Numbered from the stretch's first letter, positions 1-14,000 are shown. The stretch: DNA of 64,000 nt from Epichloe hybrida (GCA_019022495.1 JAFEKR010000005.1:2728001-2792000); one strand, 5' to 3'. Numbers and translations are program-made. The notes: a model not told the origin generated them from the letters alone.

Positions 1-834
1 ATATAGAGAGAGGGATTTTAATAATAAAGATACTTCTAAGGCCTTTTCCTCTATAGCTCCTATAGCTACTAATAATAATAAGGGACTAGTAGTCTTAAGG
101 GCTAACTTTATTATAAAGGGATAGGTGCTTAGTAGCTATATAATAGATTATTTAAGTTATCTAAGTAAATTAACTTTATTTTCTAATATCTTTAGTGTAT
201 TAAGTTATAAAACATAATTACCTTATATTAACTTTATTACTTAGCTATTACTTATAGTTATTAATAATTTCTCTAGTAATAAAATCCCTTTTTAATACCT
301 AAGAATTCTCTAAAGTATTATAGCCTTTCTATTTAACTAGATATTTATAACGCTTTCTATTATAATAGTGTGAAATAATTCTCTTAACTTTAAACTCTTA
401 TTTATTATCTTTAATAGTATCTTATAGTAAGGACATATCTTCTATATCTATTAGGTCCCCTTTAAAAGGTTTAAGACTAGTAATATTAAATATATTATAT
501 AATTAAGTCCTAGGTAGTAATTTTAATTAATATACTAATCTATAACTTCTAATTACCTTTTTAATCTTATAGGGGCTTAGATACTTTATAGCTAGCTTCT
601 TACTAAGGTGTCTTAGGTTAATGTTTTTTATTAATAATAAAATATAGTTACTAACTTTAAACCTTATTAGAGTTCTTTTCTAGTTATAATATTTTTTATA
701 CTAAGTCTATAAGTTACTTAAAAGCTACTTAATTATAGTGTGCTTCTCTCTTAGTGCTAAAATCCTACTTTTAGCTTAATTATTTACTAAAGGGATATTT
801 ACTATTACTTACTATAGACCTCTAGGATTATAAC
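1..834 (-). mobile_element. D2, 3' part of a Ty3/gypsy chromovirus (integrase C-terminus and chromodomain)
   Basis: This AT-rich block aligns without a gap to 6949-7782, differing mainly by C/T and G/A changes. On the minus strand it encodes the end of a Ty3/gypsy integrase followed by a chromodomain (about 270-360, recognisable around YKYLVK.KGY). All frames are broken by TAA/TAG codons, as RIP produces from CAA, CAG and TGG. It ends in ATAAC (830-834), the target duplication of element E, and its continuation is found at 15,991. The left end of D2 lies outside the window. Chromodomains usually direct integration into heterochromatin, which fits the nested setting. Confidence 0.85.
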
Positions 835-1051
835 TATAAGGGCTTAGGCTTTGCCTAAGCATTATCTGTATAGTAGTTAGAGAGGGGAGTGGTAAAAGCA
901 GTTAGGGTAAGGAAAGGAGGCTTATATAAGTAGCTAAGGGGGTATAAGGGGCACTACTAGGAATAGCCTCTTACCCTTTTTCCTTTCTTCTTAAGTCTCT
1001 TAATACTATATTCACGCCCTATTATAGTAGCCTAGGGGCTAGTTTATAATA
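835..1051 (+). repeat. 5' LTR of element E
   Basis: This 217-bp LTR is repeated in the same orientation and at the same length at 15,769-15,985. It begins TATAAGGG and ends TATAATA, which is TG...CA after C-to-T RIP change on both strands. A TATA-like CTTATATAAG lies inside it. The two copies differ mostly by transitions. Confidence 0.9.
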
Positions 1052-1389
1052 ATTAAGAGACTTTCTTTAGTCCTTTTTAATAACTACTAAAAGATATAAT
1101 AGAAATACTAATAGATATATTAATAAATGTAGTAAACACGCTCTAACTATAAGACTAACTTAGCTAGGGGATAATAACTCCCCTATTTAACGCTATAGCA
1201 CTACTAGTAGCTTAATAAGCCTAATTTAAGACACTCTAACTTATGCTTAATAAGTAAATAGTAAAACTTATATACCTCTAATAATAAGTAGCTATAAGCA
1301 CTATAGGACCCTTAACCTAACTACCTATTATAGCCTAGCTTAATACCCTAATAGTAAACCTTACTTTACCTCTTACCTCTAACCTAGTC

Positions 1390-4300
1390 TTAACTATACC
1401 TAAGGTAAAATAAAAACCTATCCCTATAGGTAACCTATATAATAGTAATAAGGCCTTATTTACTATATAGAAGTTCCTAATAAAATATAAGCTATAGGTA
1501 AATAAGGACTTTATTAGAACTAATAAGGATAGGTAAATATTTATTTACTAGAATCTATTCTCTAAAGTCTAGTCCTAGGTAGTTACTTTCTTTAAATAAG
1601 GTAGTATTTATAATTTTAACCTAGCTAAATTTCTAGAATACCTTAGGTCTATGTTCTTTAATTTATATAAGTAAGAGATAACCCTTATAGAACTTAACTA
1701 GATAAAATAGGGCCTAGGGAAGCTATTTTCTATATTCTTTATTTGCTTTATAAAGAAGCTCTTATTAGTAAGAGGGGATTATTAAGGGGATAATATAAAG
1801 CTAGTAAAGCTTTAATAAGCGCTTAATAAGTGTTTAAGAGAAATTAGTATAGGCTAGGGTATTAGCTAAAGCGTGTGGTATATAGCTATTATATAGTATT
1901 ATAAGATTATAGTTAATATTAAGGCCCTTACTATAAAGGATAAGTACTAGTCCTAATATAAACTATAGCTAGCTAAACCTATACCTTAGACTAATTATAA
2001 GGGTAATATACTAATAACTAGGGTGTGTGTAGTAAGGACTTAATTAGGAAAATAAAATAAGCTAGTTAAGAAAGAGAAGGGTTTAAAGCTAGCTATAAAT
2101 ATATAATAAGCTAAATAGGTATTAGAAGTAAAGTTAGCTAAATGCTATTAGGAGAGATATTACTTATAATATAAATCTAAGGATTACTATATTTAGGAGT
2201 GCACCTTCCTCTTACCCTATCCCCTATAGGTTAGTATTAACTTATATAGAGTAAATAAGGAAAGCGTAAATAAGGAGGTAAACATTCCCCCTATAGAAAA
2301 TAAGTAGCCCCTAAGTAAAGTCTTATATAAGGGTAAGGAGGCTAACTATATACTATAATATAGGATAACTATTTAAGCTATATAGAGTTAAAGTGGGATA
2401 TAGTATAATACATAGACTAACTACTATTCTTAATTCCTATACTCTTTAATATATATTATTATATTAATATCTAGATTTATTATAGTTATAATTATTATAG
2501 TGCTATAAGTAAGTTAGTAGTAAAATAGTTTAGCCTAGAGCTTATATAGTTACTAAAGAGAAGGCGTGTCTAGACTATAGTAAAAATAGAAAGGAAGGGA
2601 AAGAGAGTATAGGAGGATACCTCCTTAATTACCTATATAGTACGCACTAGAATAGACATTAATAGCTAGGAGTTATTAGTGTATTTATATATTATCCTAG
2701 GCCTTATATAAGATATTATACTTAGGATACTATGGCTAGAACATTATAATGTGGTTATTTACGTAGTAAAACAGTAATTAGTTATTAAAGTAATAGAGGG
2801 CTTATATATCTCTAAAGCCTTTACGTGTAAGGTAAAGACTTTAGTATAGGGGATTATTAAGTCCTTATATGCTATAGAAACGCGCTAGGCACACTAGAGA
2901 AAAGACGCTTTTATAATATTTATTACTATAAGCCTTAGGGAGATAATAATAGTACTATAGATTATAGTGCCTAAGACAAAACTAAATAGCCTAGACATGT
3001 TAATATTACTTAAGGAGTTAGCTAACTTTATAGACCTTTTTAATAAAGCTAGAGCTAATAGCTTACCTCCTTACTAGGGGTCTCTTAATTACTATATACG
3101 CTTATATAAGAATTAGAATAGGTCTAAACTAATACTCCCTTAGGGATTACTATATAATATACTAAAAGACTAGCTTCTAGAGGTTAGACGCTAAATTATA
3201 GACTTAATAAATAAGGGTTAAATCTATACTAGCTTATTATTAGCTATAGCTCTAGTTTTCCTTATTAAAAAGGCTAATAAGGGTTAGCGTTTTTACATAG
3301 ACTACTGCGCTCTTAATAAGATAATAGCATAGGATTACTATTCTTTTCTATTAATTAAGGAAATACTTTATTCCTTATCCTAGGCACACTAGTTTATAAA
3401 GGTAAATATTTATATAGCATTTTATAAGCTATAGATTACTAAGGGCTAGGAGCACTTAATAGCGTTTTAAACTAGGTTTAGGCTATTTAAGTGGCTAGTT
3501 TACCCCTTTAGCCTAGCTAGCACACTAGTAACGTTCTAATATTATATTAATAAGTCCTTAGGGGATATATTAGGGGATTTTATTATAGTATACTTAGATA
3601 ATATCTTAATTTACTTAGGGGGATTAAGGAAAGACTATATAGCTAAGGTCTAGGTAATATTAGGCTACCTAAGGGCTATAGGGTTATACTTAGACCTTAA
3701 TAAGTCTATATTTATAGTAAAGGAGGTTTAATACCTAGGATATATTATTATAGTAAGTTATTCTATTTATCTAGATCTAGTAAAGGTTATAGCTATTAGG
3801 GAATAAGTAGCCCTAATAAAACTTTAGGGGGTCTATAGCTTCCTAGGGTTTACTAACTTTTACTATAACTTTATTAGTAACTTTTTAAAACTAGTAGCAT
3901 TGCTAATATAATTAACTAAGAGAAATATCCCTTTTTAATAGGGGCCTAAAGAGAATAATACCTTTAATAGGTTAAAAGACACCTTTATTATATACCTAGT
4001 ACTAGTATAATAGGATCTAGATCTCCCTATAGTAGTAAAAGCTAATTATTTAGGAATAGCTATTAGAGAATGCCTTTTCTAATAAGGCTAGGATAGCATT
4101 ATATACCTAGTTACTTACTACTTTACTAGCCTTATATTCTTATAAAAGAACTATATAATCTATAATAAGAAATTATTAGCTATTATCTTATACCTTAAGG
4201 CATAGTTAGCTAAGCTATAAGGCATTTCTAGTCTATTTATAATTTACATAGACTATAAGAACCTAAAGTACTTTATAACTCCCTAGTTAATATTAGAGTA

Positions 4301-4984
4301 GTAAGCTTAATAGGTAAACACACTTACGCTATTTAATTTCTATCTTTAGTATAGACCTAGTATATAAGTATAGTAGCCTAATGCTCTTTCCTAAAGGAAA
4401 TAAGACTAGGAAAAGGTAACCTTTAGAATAGGATATATCCTATAACCTATTACTATTATATAACTCTTACTAACACTAGATAAATAGTAGGATAATAGTA
4501 GTATAGCATTACTACTAGCTAGTAAGGTTCTCTTTACTACTAAATACCTTGATAATAGTAGTATAGCATTACTACTAGCTAGTAAGGTTCTCTTTACTAC
4601 TAAATACCTTTAGACCTTATAGGACTAGGCTATTATCTTTAACCTTATATATAGTATTTAATTAAGGGCTATTTAGAAAAGGGCCTAGAGGTTTCCTATT
4701 AAGGCACTTATAAGGGAGTAAGTAGTAGATTATTCTATAAGCGCTTATAAGGCGCTTTAGTTTAGGGGCTATACCTAGGTCCTAGCTTAGGAGCCTCTTA
4801 TAATAACCCTAATATAGTAATGCTATAATTTGCTAGTAGTAAGGCACCTAGGCTATAATACTACGTTCTAAATCTTATAATAGTAGTTTTACTAGGATAG
4901 GATATTATAAGATATTACTAGGTTTATTTATAACTATTATTACTATAGTAGTTATAAGAGCTATTAATATTACTAGGGCTTACT
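1390..4984 (+). pseudogene. E gag-pol relic, upstream part (gag, RT, RNase H, integrase zinc finger)
   Basis: Translation of the plus strand, reading through TAG/TAA, gives a retroviral-type zinc knuckle near 2140-2210. The Ty3/gypsy reverse transcriptase follows, with the block LIKKANKG.RFYIDY at about 3255-3310 and the catalytic motif read as YLDN instead of YLDD near 3592-3610, a one-base RIP change. RNase H ends with the conserved PNALS near 4380, and an integrase N-terminal zinc finger runs into 4984. There it is cut by D1; the reading resumes at 12,868. No functional product is possible. Confidence 0.85.
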
Positions 4985-5254
4985 TGTCACGGCTTGCACC
5001 GAAAGGTTGAGAACGAAGTGATGGCTAAGACTATCGCAGTCGCTGCTAGATAGATGCTAGCTAGGGGCAGGTACGTAAAGGTTTTAATCTCTAACCTAGC
5101 ACTAATAATGTGCGTAGTCTTTAATAAGTACCCTGCTTTATAAGCACATAGCTATCTTGTAGCTAGCTAGCCTCTTTATTATTTATATAGCCTAAAGGTT
5201 CTCTAAAGACTTGCTTTAATAAATATCTTATCTTTAACCTTTAGGCTCCTAATA
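4985..5254 (-). repeat. Left LTR of D1 (3' LTR in the element's own orientation)
   Basis: This 270-bp LTR matches 12,598-12,867 and 20,782-21,051 in length and order. Its first 90 bases (TGTCACGGCTTGCACCGAAA and onward) are GC-normal, while the rest is AT-rich. The terminal bases TGTCA...TGACA are legible when the three copies are compared. Confidence 0.92.
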
Positions 5255-6948
5255 TAATACCCCCCCTATATATAATTAACCTTAATTATAAAATAAGCTA
5301 CTTACTTAGGGCGTAGTTATTATATTAGAGCTTTATAAGGAAAAATAAGATAAGGTACCTTATATCTAGACGCATAAGTAAATAAAAAGAAATAATAATA
5401 ATAATGCCACTAATTAAAAATAACCCCTTATTATAGTTAGTAATGTTCTAATAGTAGCTTATATATAGCTTTACTATAGTAAAATAAATGTTATTACCTG
5501 TTATATAGCTAGAAAAAATAATATAGATAACCTATATTAATTTTTGTAATTAGTTAAATAAATAAGGTACCTAATACTAGGGTTCTAAATAGTCTAACTA
5601 AAGGGCTTATATTATAGTTACTATAAGCTTATAGCTATTAGGCATATATGCGTTTAGTAGTACTAATAGTTATTATTATAATTTATAAATCACCTATATA
5701 TAGTGTATTAGATTACTTAAGGGGTCTAGGGTTAATATAAAAGAGACTAATTTTTCCCCCCTTTTATACTTTTCCTTTCTTTTATAATATCCCTTAACCT
5801 TATAAGTTACCCTTACTAGCTAAGTAATAGCTCTCTTATTACTATTACTTAGTAATTACTAATCTCTTTTAGTCCCTAATTATTATTATTATCTATCCTT
5901 ATTTATCTTAGTTTCTTGCCCTTATCTAGCTTATAAGTTTATACTCTTATTAGTATAACTTCCTTATCTAGTCTATTATAGCTAACTTATAGCTAGTTTA
6001 CTATATCTAAGTCTTATGCCTAAACTTTACCTTTATTAATACCTTAAGAAAATCTATTAACTAAGAAATCTCCTATAAAGTCTCCCTAAAAGCAAACTTC
6101 TTTTAAAATCTTATTATAAGTTTATTATATCCTTATAGTGTCTTTATTACTAACTTATTACTAGTAAAATAACTTTAAAAAAGATTTTATATATACACTA
6201 TTATTAGTAAGTAATAATATAAAATATTCTCCTAAAAAATAGTACTTATAAGATTCTAGGATACCTTATTAATAAAAAAACCTTCCTAGCTAAATATAAT
6301 AAATCTTTAAGTATAACTTCTTTACTTACTTATTACTTCTTTATAGCTAATATTTAATAGGCTATTTAATAAAATATACTTATTACTTCTAAAATAATAA
6401 AAACTATATTATAGTATGTCTTTCTTAACTAAAATTTACCTAGTTATTACTAACACACTACTAGACTCTAGCTTAAATTATATAGCTTTATAATAGGCTA
6501 TTTAAACTTATTAAAGCTACTCTTAAAGGTAGTTATTACTATTAAAATAAAGTAAGTATAATCCTATTTCCTAGACACTAAATTACTACTAACTTACTAC
6601 TAGCCTATTATAAAAACAAAGAAAAAGCTATAAAATACTATTCTAGTTTATAAAAATTCTAATAAGTATAGTTATATTTACTACGCTTAAATATTTACTA
6701 ATATTACCTATAAGGCAAAACATAATAAACATACTATAATAGTACTACTAAGTAATACTATAAATCTAAAGACTTAGATTAATATTATAAACTACCTTTG
6801 CTTTATAGCCTAGAATATCCTAAAGGTAAGCTTTCTTAATATATATAGCTAATACTTAACTAACTTACTAGTAGTTTACACTAAATACTATTAATTTGCC
6901 TAAATGTATTAGTCCTATTAAGCTCCCTAGTGCACTTTAGGTTTATAT
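5255..6948. other. D1 region between pol and 3' LTR, no domain recognised
   Basis: About 1.7 kb lies between the end of the chromodomain-encoding segment and the left LTR of D1. It is strongly RIP-mutated. I recognise no domain on either strand. Frames stay open if TAA/TAG are read through, but that is true of nearly any frame in DNA where TG has been depleted, so it is not evidence for a gene. Element E has a region of similar length in the same place. Confidence 0.5.
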
Positions 6949-9900
6949 ATATAGAGAGAGGGATTTTAATAATAAAGATACTTCTAAGGCCTTTTCCTCT
7001 ATAGCTCCTATAGCTACTAATAATAATAAGGGACTAGTAGTCTTAAGGGCTAACTTTATTATAAAGGGATAGGTGCTTAGTAGCTATATAATAGATTATT
7101 TAAGTTATCTAAGTAAATTAACTTTATTTTCTAATATCTTTAGTGTATTAAGTTATAAAACATAATTACCTTATATTAACTTTATTACTTAGCTATTACT
7201 TATAGTTATTAATAATTTCTCTAGTAATAAAATCCCTTTTTAATACCTAAGAATTCTCTAAAGTATTATAGCCTTTCTATTTAACTAGATATTTATAACG
7301 CTTTCTATTATAATAGTGTGAAATAATTCTCTTAACTTTAAACTCTTATTTATTATCTTTAATAGTATCTTATAGTAAGGACATATCTTCTATATCTATT
7401 AGGTCCCCTTTAAAAGGTTTAAGACTAGTAATATTAAATATATTATATAATTAAGTCCTAGGTAGTAATTTTAATTAATATACTAATCTATAACTTCTAA
7501 TTACCTTTTTAATCTTATAGGGGCCTAGATACTTTATAGCTAGCTTCTTACTAGAGTGTCTTAGGTTAATGTTTTTTATTAATAATAAAATATAGTTACT
7601 AACTTTAAACCTTATTAGAGTTCTCTTCTAGTTATAATATTTTTTGTACTAAGTCTATAAGTCACTTAAAAGCTACTTAATTATAGTATGCTTCTCTCTT
7701 AGTGCTAAAATCCTACTTTTAGCTTAATTATTTACTAAAGGGATATTTACTACTACTTACTATAGACCTCTAGGATTATAACCTTATAACGCCTCCGCTA
7801 GTGTGTAGCCATGCGTTAAGTGATTGCTTATATTATACATAAATTACGCTATTAATAGGTTATTTGCCTAATTAGTCTATTTAGCATAAGTAAAAGCCCT
7901 TAAATAATGTTCTAAGACTTAGTTTACATGTTTTATTTAACTGTTTATCTAGGGGTAAAAAGCAATACTAAGTAATTACTTTATTATAAGAAGATAACAA
8001 AAAGTTATCTAGAAACCACTAGTAAATATAAAACCTTAGTCTATTATAATACCTTCTAGGGCTCTATAGTCTTTAAAAACATATTCTAAGAATATAGTTA
8101 CTAGCCTATTGCTAGTTAGTTACGTTAAAATAAGGATATAAATACTATATTTTATAAAATAGTTAATAATAACTAAAATTATATTATAGGTTTAATTTAA
8201 ATCTTTTACTAGTGGAAGTCTAGTAATAAAATCCATTAACAATTCTTAAAAGGGGCAATTAGGCACTAGTAACATAGCTAGCTTGCTATATGGTTTATAA
8301 TGCCTTAGTTTTAAAGTCTAATAATTTACATAAGTGCTAATATACACCTTTATATCTTTCTTTATTATTAGCTAATAATATTAGTTTATAATCTAATAAA
8401 GAGTTTTACTTACTCCTTAGTGCCTAGTAGTAAGGTTATTATAAGTTAGTAATAAAATTTCTTTCCTTATACCTAGAGAAATAAAAACATAATTCTTAAA
8501 CATTAATAACTTAGAGGGTTTAATTAACTATGTCTAGGACGTAGCTAAATTGCCACTTTTAAGTAACTTTAATTAACCTATAGCAAAGTCATTGCCTTAC
8601 TATGCTTTATATAATAAGACTTAAATTAGGGGTTCTAATTCTAAGCTCTTTTCTAAAAAGTTAGAGTTAAACTTAAAAGAGGTTCTCTAAATAGATTAAA
8701 TCCTAGCTATAATATCTCTATAAGTAATTAGTTTAATAAATGCTTTTAGTCTTATAAGGATATAGATAAGTAACGTTTTTAAGGGGCGCCCTTGCCACTT
8801 ACTAGTAATAACCTATGCTATTCTATCCCTATTAGTAATAGCTAGTCTAATAGGAAAATTAAAATAATTAAGCACTAAATAATACATACGCTAGGTACTA
8901 ATAGTATTACTATAGCTAGCTTATTGCTTATTAACTAAAGTATAAAAAGTATTAAATAACCCTACTAATATAACTCTTCTAAGATTATCTAAATTGTTAG
9001 GTTCTTTAGGAATATAGTTAAGTTACGATTTTTTAAAACCCTAGATATTAGCAGTATTATCGCAGCGTCATTGTAACTAACTATTAGTTACATTAAGTAA
9101 CGTTTTCGTAGAGCCTATAGCATTAATAATATTACTATAGTGTTTCTATCTCTTAGTATTTATAAATTTAAATAAAAAGGTAAGAAGTTATATAGTCACT
9201 GCTTTCTCTTTCCTTACCTTACTTATAAAATCTAGTCTTCTTAAAAGTAAGTTAGTAGGATTTAATTTCCCTATATAATATATAATCTTAAAGTTAAAAG
9301 AATAAAGCTTATTAAGTATAGTTACCTACCTACTAGTAAGCTTAGGCTTTATAGTAAGGTACTTATAGTTTAAATAATCTATAATAACTTTAATTATATA
9401 AGCCAAATAAGCAAGATAGTGTCTCTATATACAAAAAGCCTCTTAGATAGCTAATAATTCACTGTTAGGTATTAAATATTATAATTTAGTATTAGTTATC
9501 TTTCTTAACATAAATATAACTAGGTGCTAGTAACCTAGCACTAACATTATAAGTATAGCCCTAATCATATATCTAGATATATCTATCTCCACTCTAAGAT
9601 ATATAAGTGAGTTAAAATGCACTAAAATTAGCGCTTCCTAAAATCTTTATTAAAGCTCTCTAAACGCTACTATCTTATAGGGTTTTAGTTTAAATATCAC
9701 TAGTTAATTCCCTCTAAGGCAATCTATTAATAGAATAATAACTTTACTATACTATTTAATAAAATAGCAGTAAAATCTAGTAAAACCAAGAAATAACTAA
9801 ATATTAAAAACACTACATAGTATTAGCTAGGTTATAATTGCTTTAACTCTTACTAGGTCTATTATAATACCTTTCTCTAATATCTTAAAGCCTAAAAATT

Positions 9901-12500
9901 TAACTTCCTTAACTAAAAATTAACACTTCTTAAGGTTAATAAAAAGACTTACCTCTCTAAACTTACATAGAACTTATTTAATATGCTCTATATAATCCTT
10001 AACCTTACTACTATATATTAGCATATTATCTAAATAGATAATGTAAGTCTTATTAACAAGTCCTTTAAGAGTATTATTAATATACTCCTAAAAAGTCACT
10101 AGTGCGTTAACTAGTCTAAATAGTATCACTAGATATATAAAGTAGCTATATTAATAATAAAACGCTGTTTTCCACTTATTACCTAAGCAAATACATAGCT
10201 AGTAATATATATCTTTTAAATCCAAGACTATAAAAATAACTACGCCTACTAATTAATTAAGAATTTTAGTAATAAGGGGCAAAGGGGCCTTATTCTTAAT
10301 TATAATCTTATTTAGGCCCCTATAATCCACATAAAGCCTTAATTTCCCTCCTTTCTTTAGAATAAATAAAATTAGGGCTCTAGCTAGGCTAACTAATCTT
10401 CTAATCCACCCTTTAAGCTACGCACTTATAAGGTACTCTCTAAGAACCTCTAGCTCCCTTTTAGCTAAATTATATATAAGCCCCTAAGGTAGTGTTTTCC
10501 CTTCTTCTAATTTAATTACATAAGTATAACCTCCTAGTTTAGGAAGCTTACTTACTAACTCTTTAGAAAAAACATCTATAAACTCCCTATATTCTTCTAG
10601 GATTATTAGTATAAGGCACTTAGTGCTCTTATCCTAATTTAATATAGCTTCTTTACTACTTATATCTTTTAAAATTAGTATAACTATAATACCTTTGCTT
10701 TTTTACTATAAATAAGTATACTTAAGGATTTATATAGTTACTTTACTATTTATTTATATATCTATTACTACTAGGTCCTTTAATTAGCCTTTTCCTTTTC
10801 CTTTTTGATTTTTATTTTCTAGAATACTTAGCTTAATCTTTATTACTCCTAATAATAAAGTAATTACTACTATTTTTTTCTCTCTATATACTCACTACTT
10901 ACTATAAGTAAAGGAGAGATATTCTATTATTACTAGATATCTCTAGTATTTATGCTCCTAATATATAATTATAGGTAAATACTCTTTAATCTAGTCTATA
11001 CCTAGAATTATCCCTTTACCTATATTAGTAATAAAGTAGCTAACTTAGTAAACCTTTACAAATCCTATACTATCTTTTATCTTAACTAATTTTTTTAGAA
11101 TTCCTTAATATAGAATCACTTTTTTGCTTACACTCTCTAATATCCTATCTAATTAGATTACACTCTTTTAATCCTTTTTTAATAATAATTTTACATAAAT
11201 TATTAAAGACTATACGCTTATATTAAACAGCGCTTACATAGCTAACCACTAGTTATCTTATTATAGAGATACTTATATTCTTATTTTATTATCTATAGGG
11301 TATTCCATAGTAAGATCGCATTCCTAGGTTTATACTAATTAAACTAGTATTATATTAGGAGATATAGCTTTATTACTACTTTCCCTATATTTCTTAGTTA
11401 TATATTTAGTACTTTTATAGGTAAAATAATCCAGTGCCTAATAAGTTAGTATAGCATACCTAGGCTTTCTATATTTATAGCACACTAGGGATAATCTTTT
11501 CCCTTAGTCTTTACTCTATTACTATGCCCTATCTATACGTAATGTAAAATAAGAGCATTACCTCTTTCTTTTAAAGTCCTAACCTTTTTTATTATTTTAG
11601 CCTAAACCTATTATAACCTTTACTTTCTTACCCTAGCCTTATAGTTAGCTCTAGGTTATTAGAATCTCTTAACTAATTATTTGCTTCCTTATAGCATTAT
11701 TTAAGCTATTTAGAAAAATTATAATTCTTAGATATATAGGGATTTCTTTAGGTAACTTAGCTTTTACCTTATCCTAGGCTTATATAAAGGATTAAAATAA
11801 TTAGCTATTTTTCTACCTAAGATTTAGTAGTAACCTTATTACTTCTAAGTGTCTTATACCTATATTTATTATTCTAGTTTTTAACTATTCTAGGAAATTT
11901 ACCTAGGTAATTAATAAATAATTTACATACCTATTTATAGCTATATAATATATTTACTATTACTTTATATTACTAGCTAAGTAGCTACTTACATACGCTA
12001 CCTTAGTTATGTTATTCTTAAAGGTATAGTGGTTTAATTTAAATAGTATATCTAAGTTTACTAAGAAATTCTATAGGCTTTTATATATTTCCCCTTTATA
12101 TATAGGCATTTTTATTTATATTTTAATAAGACTACCTTACTATATAATTACTACTATATTACTATAAACTATAGGTAAAATTATAGCTAATGTTTAAGGG
12201 GTAATTATAGGTCTAGATTAAGGGGTAATTATAGGTCCTATTTAAGGTCTAGCTAATCCTAGATTTGCCTTAAGCTCTCTAATTTACACCTCTATTTATA
12301 AGACCTCTTATCTTCTCTAAAGGTAATATAGCTTAGATTATATAACCTTATAGCATTACTATAACGCCCTTTTTTCTTTAGTTATATTATTATACCTTCA
12401 CCTAAATTAGGATTAAGTGGCGTTTATTACACCCTATTATCTATAGTTCTAGATTATAGGGGTTCCTTATCTTCCTAATTATCTATAGCTTTATTATTAT
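6949..12500 (-). pseudogene. D1 gag-pol relic
   Basis: Read right to left, this holds a gag zinc knuckle (CYK..KP...I..., about 11,480-11,395), a probable protease zone, Ty3/gypsy RT ([10 protein letters not shown] block about 10,360-10,290; YLDN at about 10,040-10,000), RNase H, integrase and a C-terminal chromodomain (about 7330-7215). A second copy of the same region is split between 1-834 and 15,991-20,781. Tryptophan and glutamine codons are systematically replaced by TAG/TAA, and the active-site second Asp has become Asn. The gene is dead. Confidence 0.85.
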
Positions 12501-12597
12501 AAGGTACTAGTGTATTTCTAGTAAATCTTTAGAGTATTAGCTATATAATAATCTAGCTAATGGTTTATATCCTTAAAAAGGTTAAGAGAGATTAATT

Positions 12598-12867
12598 TAT
12601 TATAGCTTACACTAAAAGGTTAAGAATAAAGTAATAGCTAAGACTATTATAGTTACTACTAGATAAATACTAGCTAGGGGCAGGTGCGTAAAGGTTTTAA
12701 TCTCTAACCTAGCACTAATAATGTGCGTAGTCTTTAATAAGTACCTTACTCTATAAGCACATAGCTATCTTGTAGCTAGCTAGCCTCTTTGTTATCCGCA
12801 CGGCCTAAAGGTTCTCCGAAGACTCGCTTCGATAAACATCCTATCTTTGACCTCTGCGCTCCTAACA
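12598..12867 (-). repeat. Right LTR of D1 (5' LTR of the element)
   Basis: This 270-bp LTR is the partner of 4985-5254. Here the last ~90 bases, beginning near 12,780, keep normal GC (CCGCACGGCCTAAAGG...), the opposite end from the GC-normal part of the left copy. It is followed by the TTACT target duplication. Confidence 0.92.
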
Positions 12868-14000
12868 TTACTAAAGCCTTTACCTATCCCTAACTAGTTC
12901 TAGTTATAAATCTCTATTAACTTTATAATAAACTTACTAGCACTATCCCTAGAAAAACCATAATACCTAATGGTTATTATAGATTAACTCTTTAAATTTA
13001 TTTAGCTTAAGGCTATAATGTTTATAGGAGCTAAGGAATATGTAAAGAGGTTTAAAATAGTTTAGTAATGGTTTAGGGGGTTTCCTTAATTAATTATTAT
13101 AGATTATAATTTAGATTAGTTAGGAAAGTTTTAGATAATATTATGCTCCCTAGTTAGGATTAATTAGTTACTTTTTATATTATATTACTTATAGACTAAT
13201 AGTAGTACTAAGTAAGTAAACTAAGAGGTATAGGTAATACTATGTATTATAGTCTCTTTCTTGTAGTTTAACTAGCTAGAATATCTAGCTACTTACTAGC
13301 TTATAATTAATAATAGGCTATCTTCTATAATAGGAGTTAGCCTAAATAAGCTACTATATAGCTATAATCTAAAGCTAGTCTAGTTACTACTAAATATATT
13401 TACTTTTATAATAATACTAAAGAGGTAAGTAATATAGTTCCTTAAGCACCTCTAGGAGGGTACTTATCTAGTATAAGCTATAATAGCCTATATATAATAA
13501 AGGCAATAGGACACTATATTTACTTTATATTAGCTAGTAAAATAGTTTTAGATAGAAGATAAGGTATAGCTTTTACTTAAAAATATTAAAACTAACTACC
13601 CCTTATAAAAACTTAATTAGGTAGTAGTAAAGTATATAGTTATAAAGGTCCTAATATTACTTATAGTGTAGCTTAATATCCTAAGAGGCATTTACCTAGT
13701 ATTCTATATAAACCTTATTAAACGCGCTATAGAGGACCCTCTCCCTAGTTAGAAGCTCTAGGACTTTTATCTAAGACTAGAATAGGTCTTAGTAAAGGGT
13801 AATAATAAACTTATTAAGGAATATTAAGTTAAGTAAATCCTAGTAGCTTAAAATGCCCTAGGCTAGAGTAAGAGATATAATATACTTATTAAGTAAGTAA
13901 GCTATATATAGCCTATATAGGAACTATTAGAGAATATAGTATAAATATAAGCCCTTAATAAGTTTAAGGTAAAATAGGGAGATATATAATATAATAATAA
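12868..14000 (+). pseudogene. E integrase core and chromodomain relic (continues from 4984)
   Basis: The reading starts directly at the target duplication and continues the integrase interrupted at 4984 (LLKPLPIPN block at about 12,870-12,900). Core integrase motifs follow (about 12,980-13,300), then the C-terminal domain and a chromodomain with YNVLVK.VGYT...WE near 13,880-13,930. Stops are almost all TAG/TAA. The continuity across D1 is the main proof of the nesting order. Confidence 0.85.

Larger units (their letters stand above)
4985..12867 (-). mobile_element. D1, complete 7.9-kb Ty3/gypsy chromovirus nested in E
   Basis: D1 runs from TGTCACGG at 4985 to CTCCTAACA at 12,867. It has 270-bp LTRs at both ends and a TTACT target duplication (4980-4984 and 12,868-12,872). 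Excising it restores the integrase reading of E. Coding is on the minus strand: 5' LTR at right, gag zinc knuckle near 11,395-11,480, RT with [16 protein letters not shown] near 10,270-10,380 and YLDN (from YLDD) near 10,000-10,045, integrase to the left, chromodomain near 7215-7330. It is the only D copy complete in the window. All frames carry RIP-type stops. Confidence 0.92.

Noticed and set aside
5255..6948. A long plus-strand reading in D1, antisense to gag-pol, open if TAA and TAG are read through
   Set aside because: RIP turns CAA/CAG/TGG into TAA/TAG and depletes TGA, so most frames in this compartment look convertible. The criterion has no power, and no domain was recognised.
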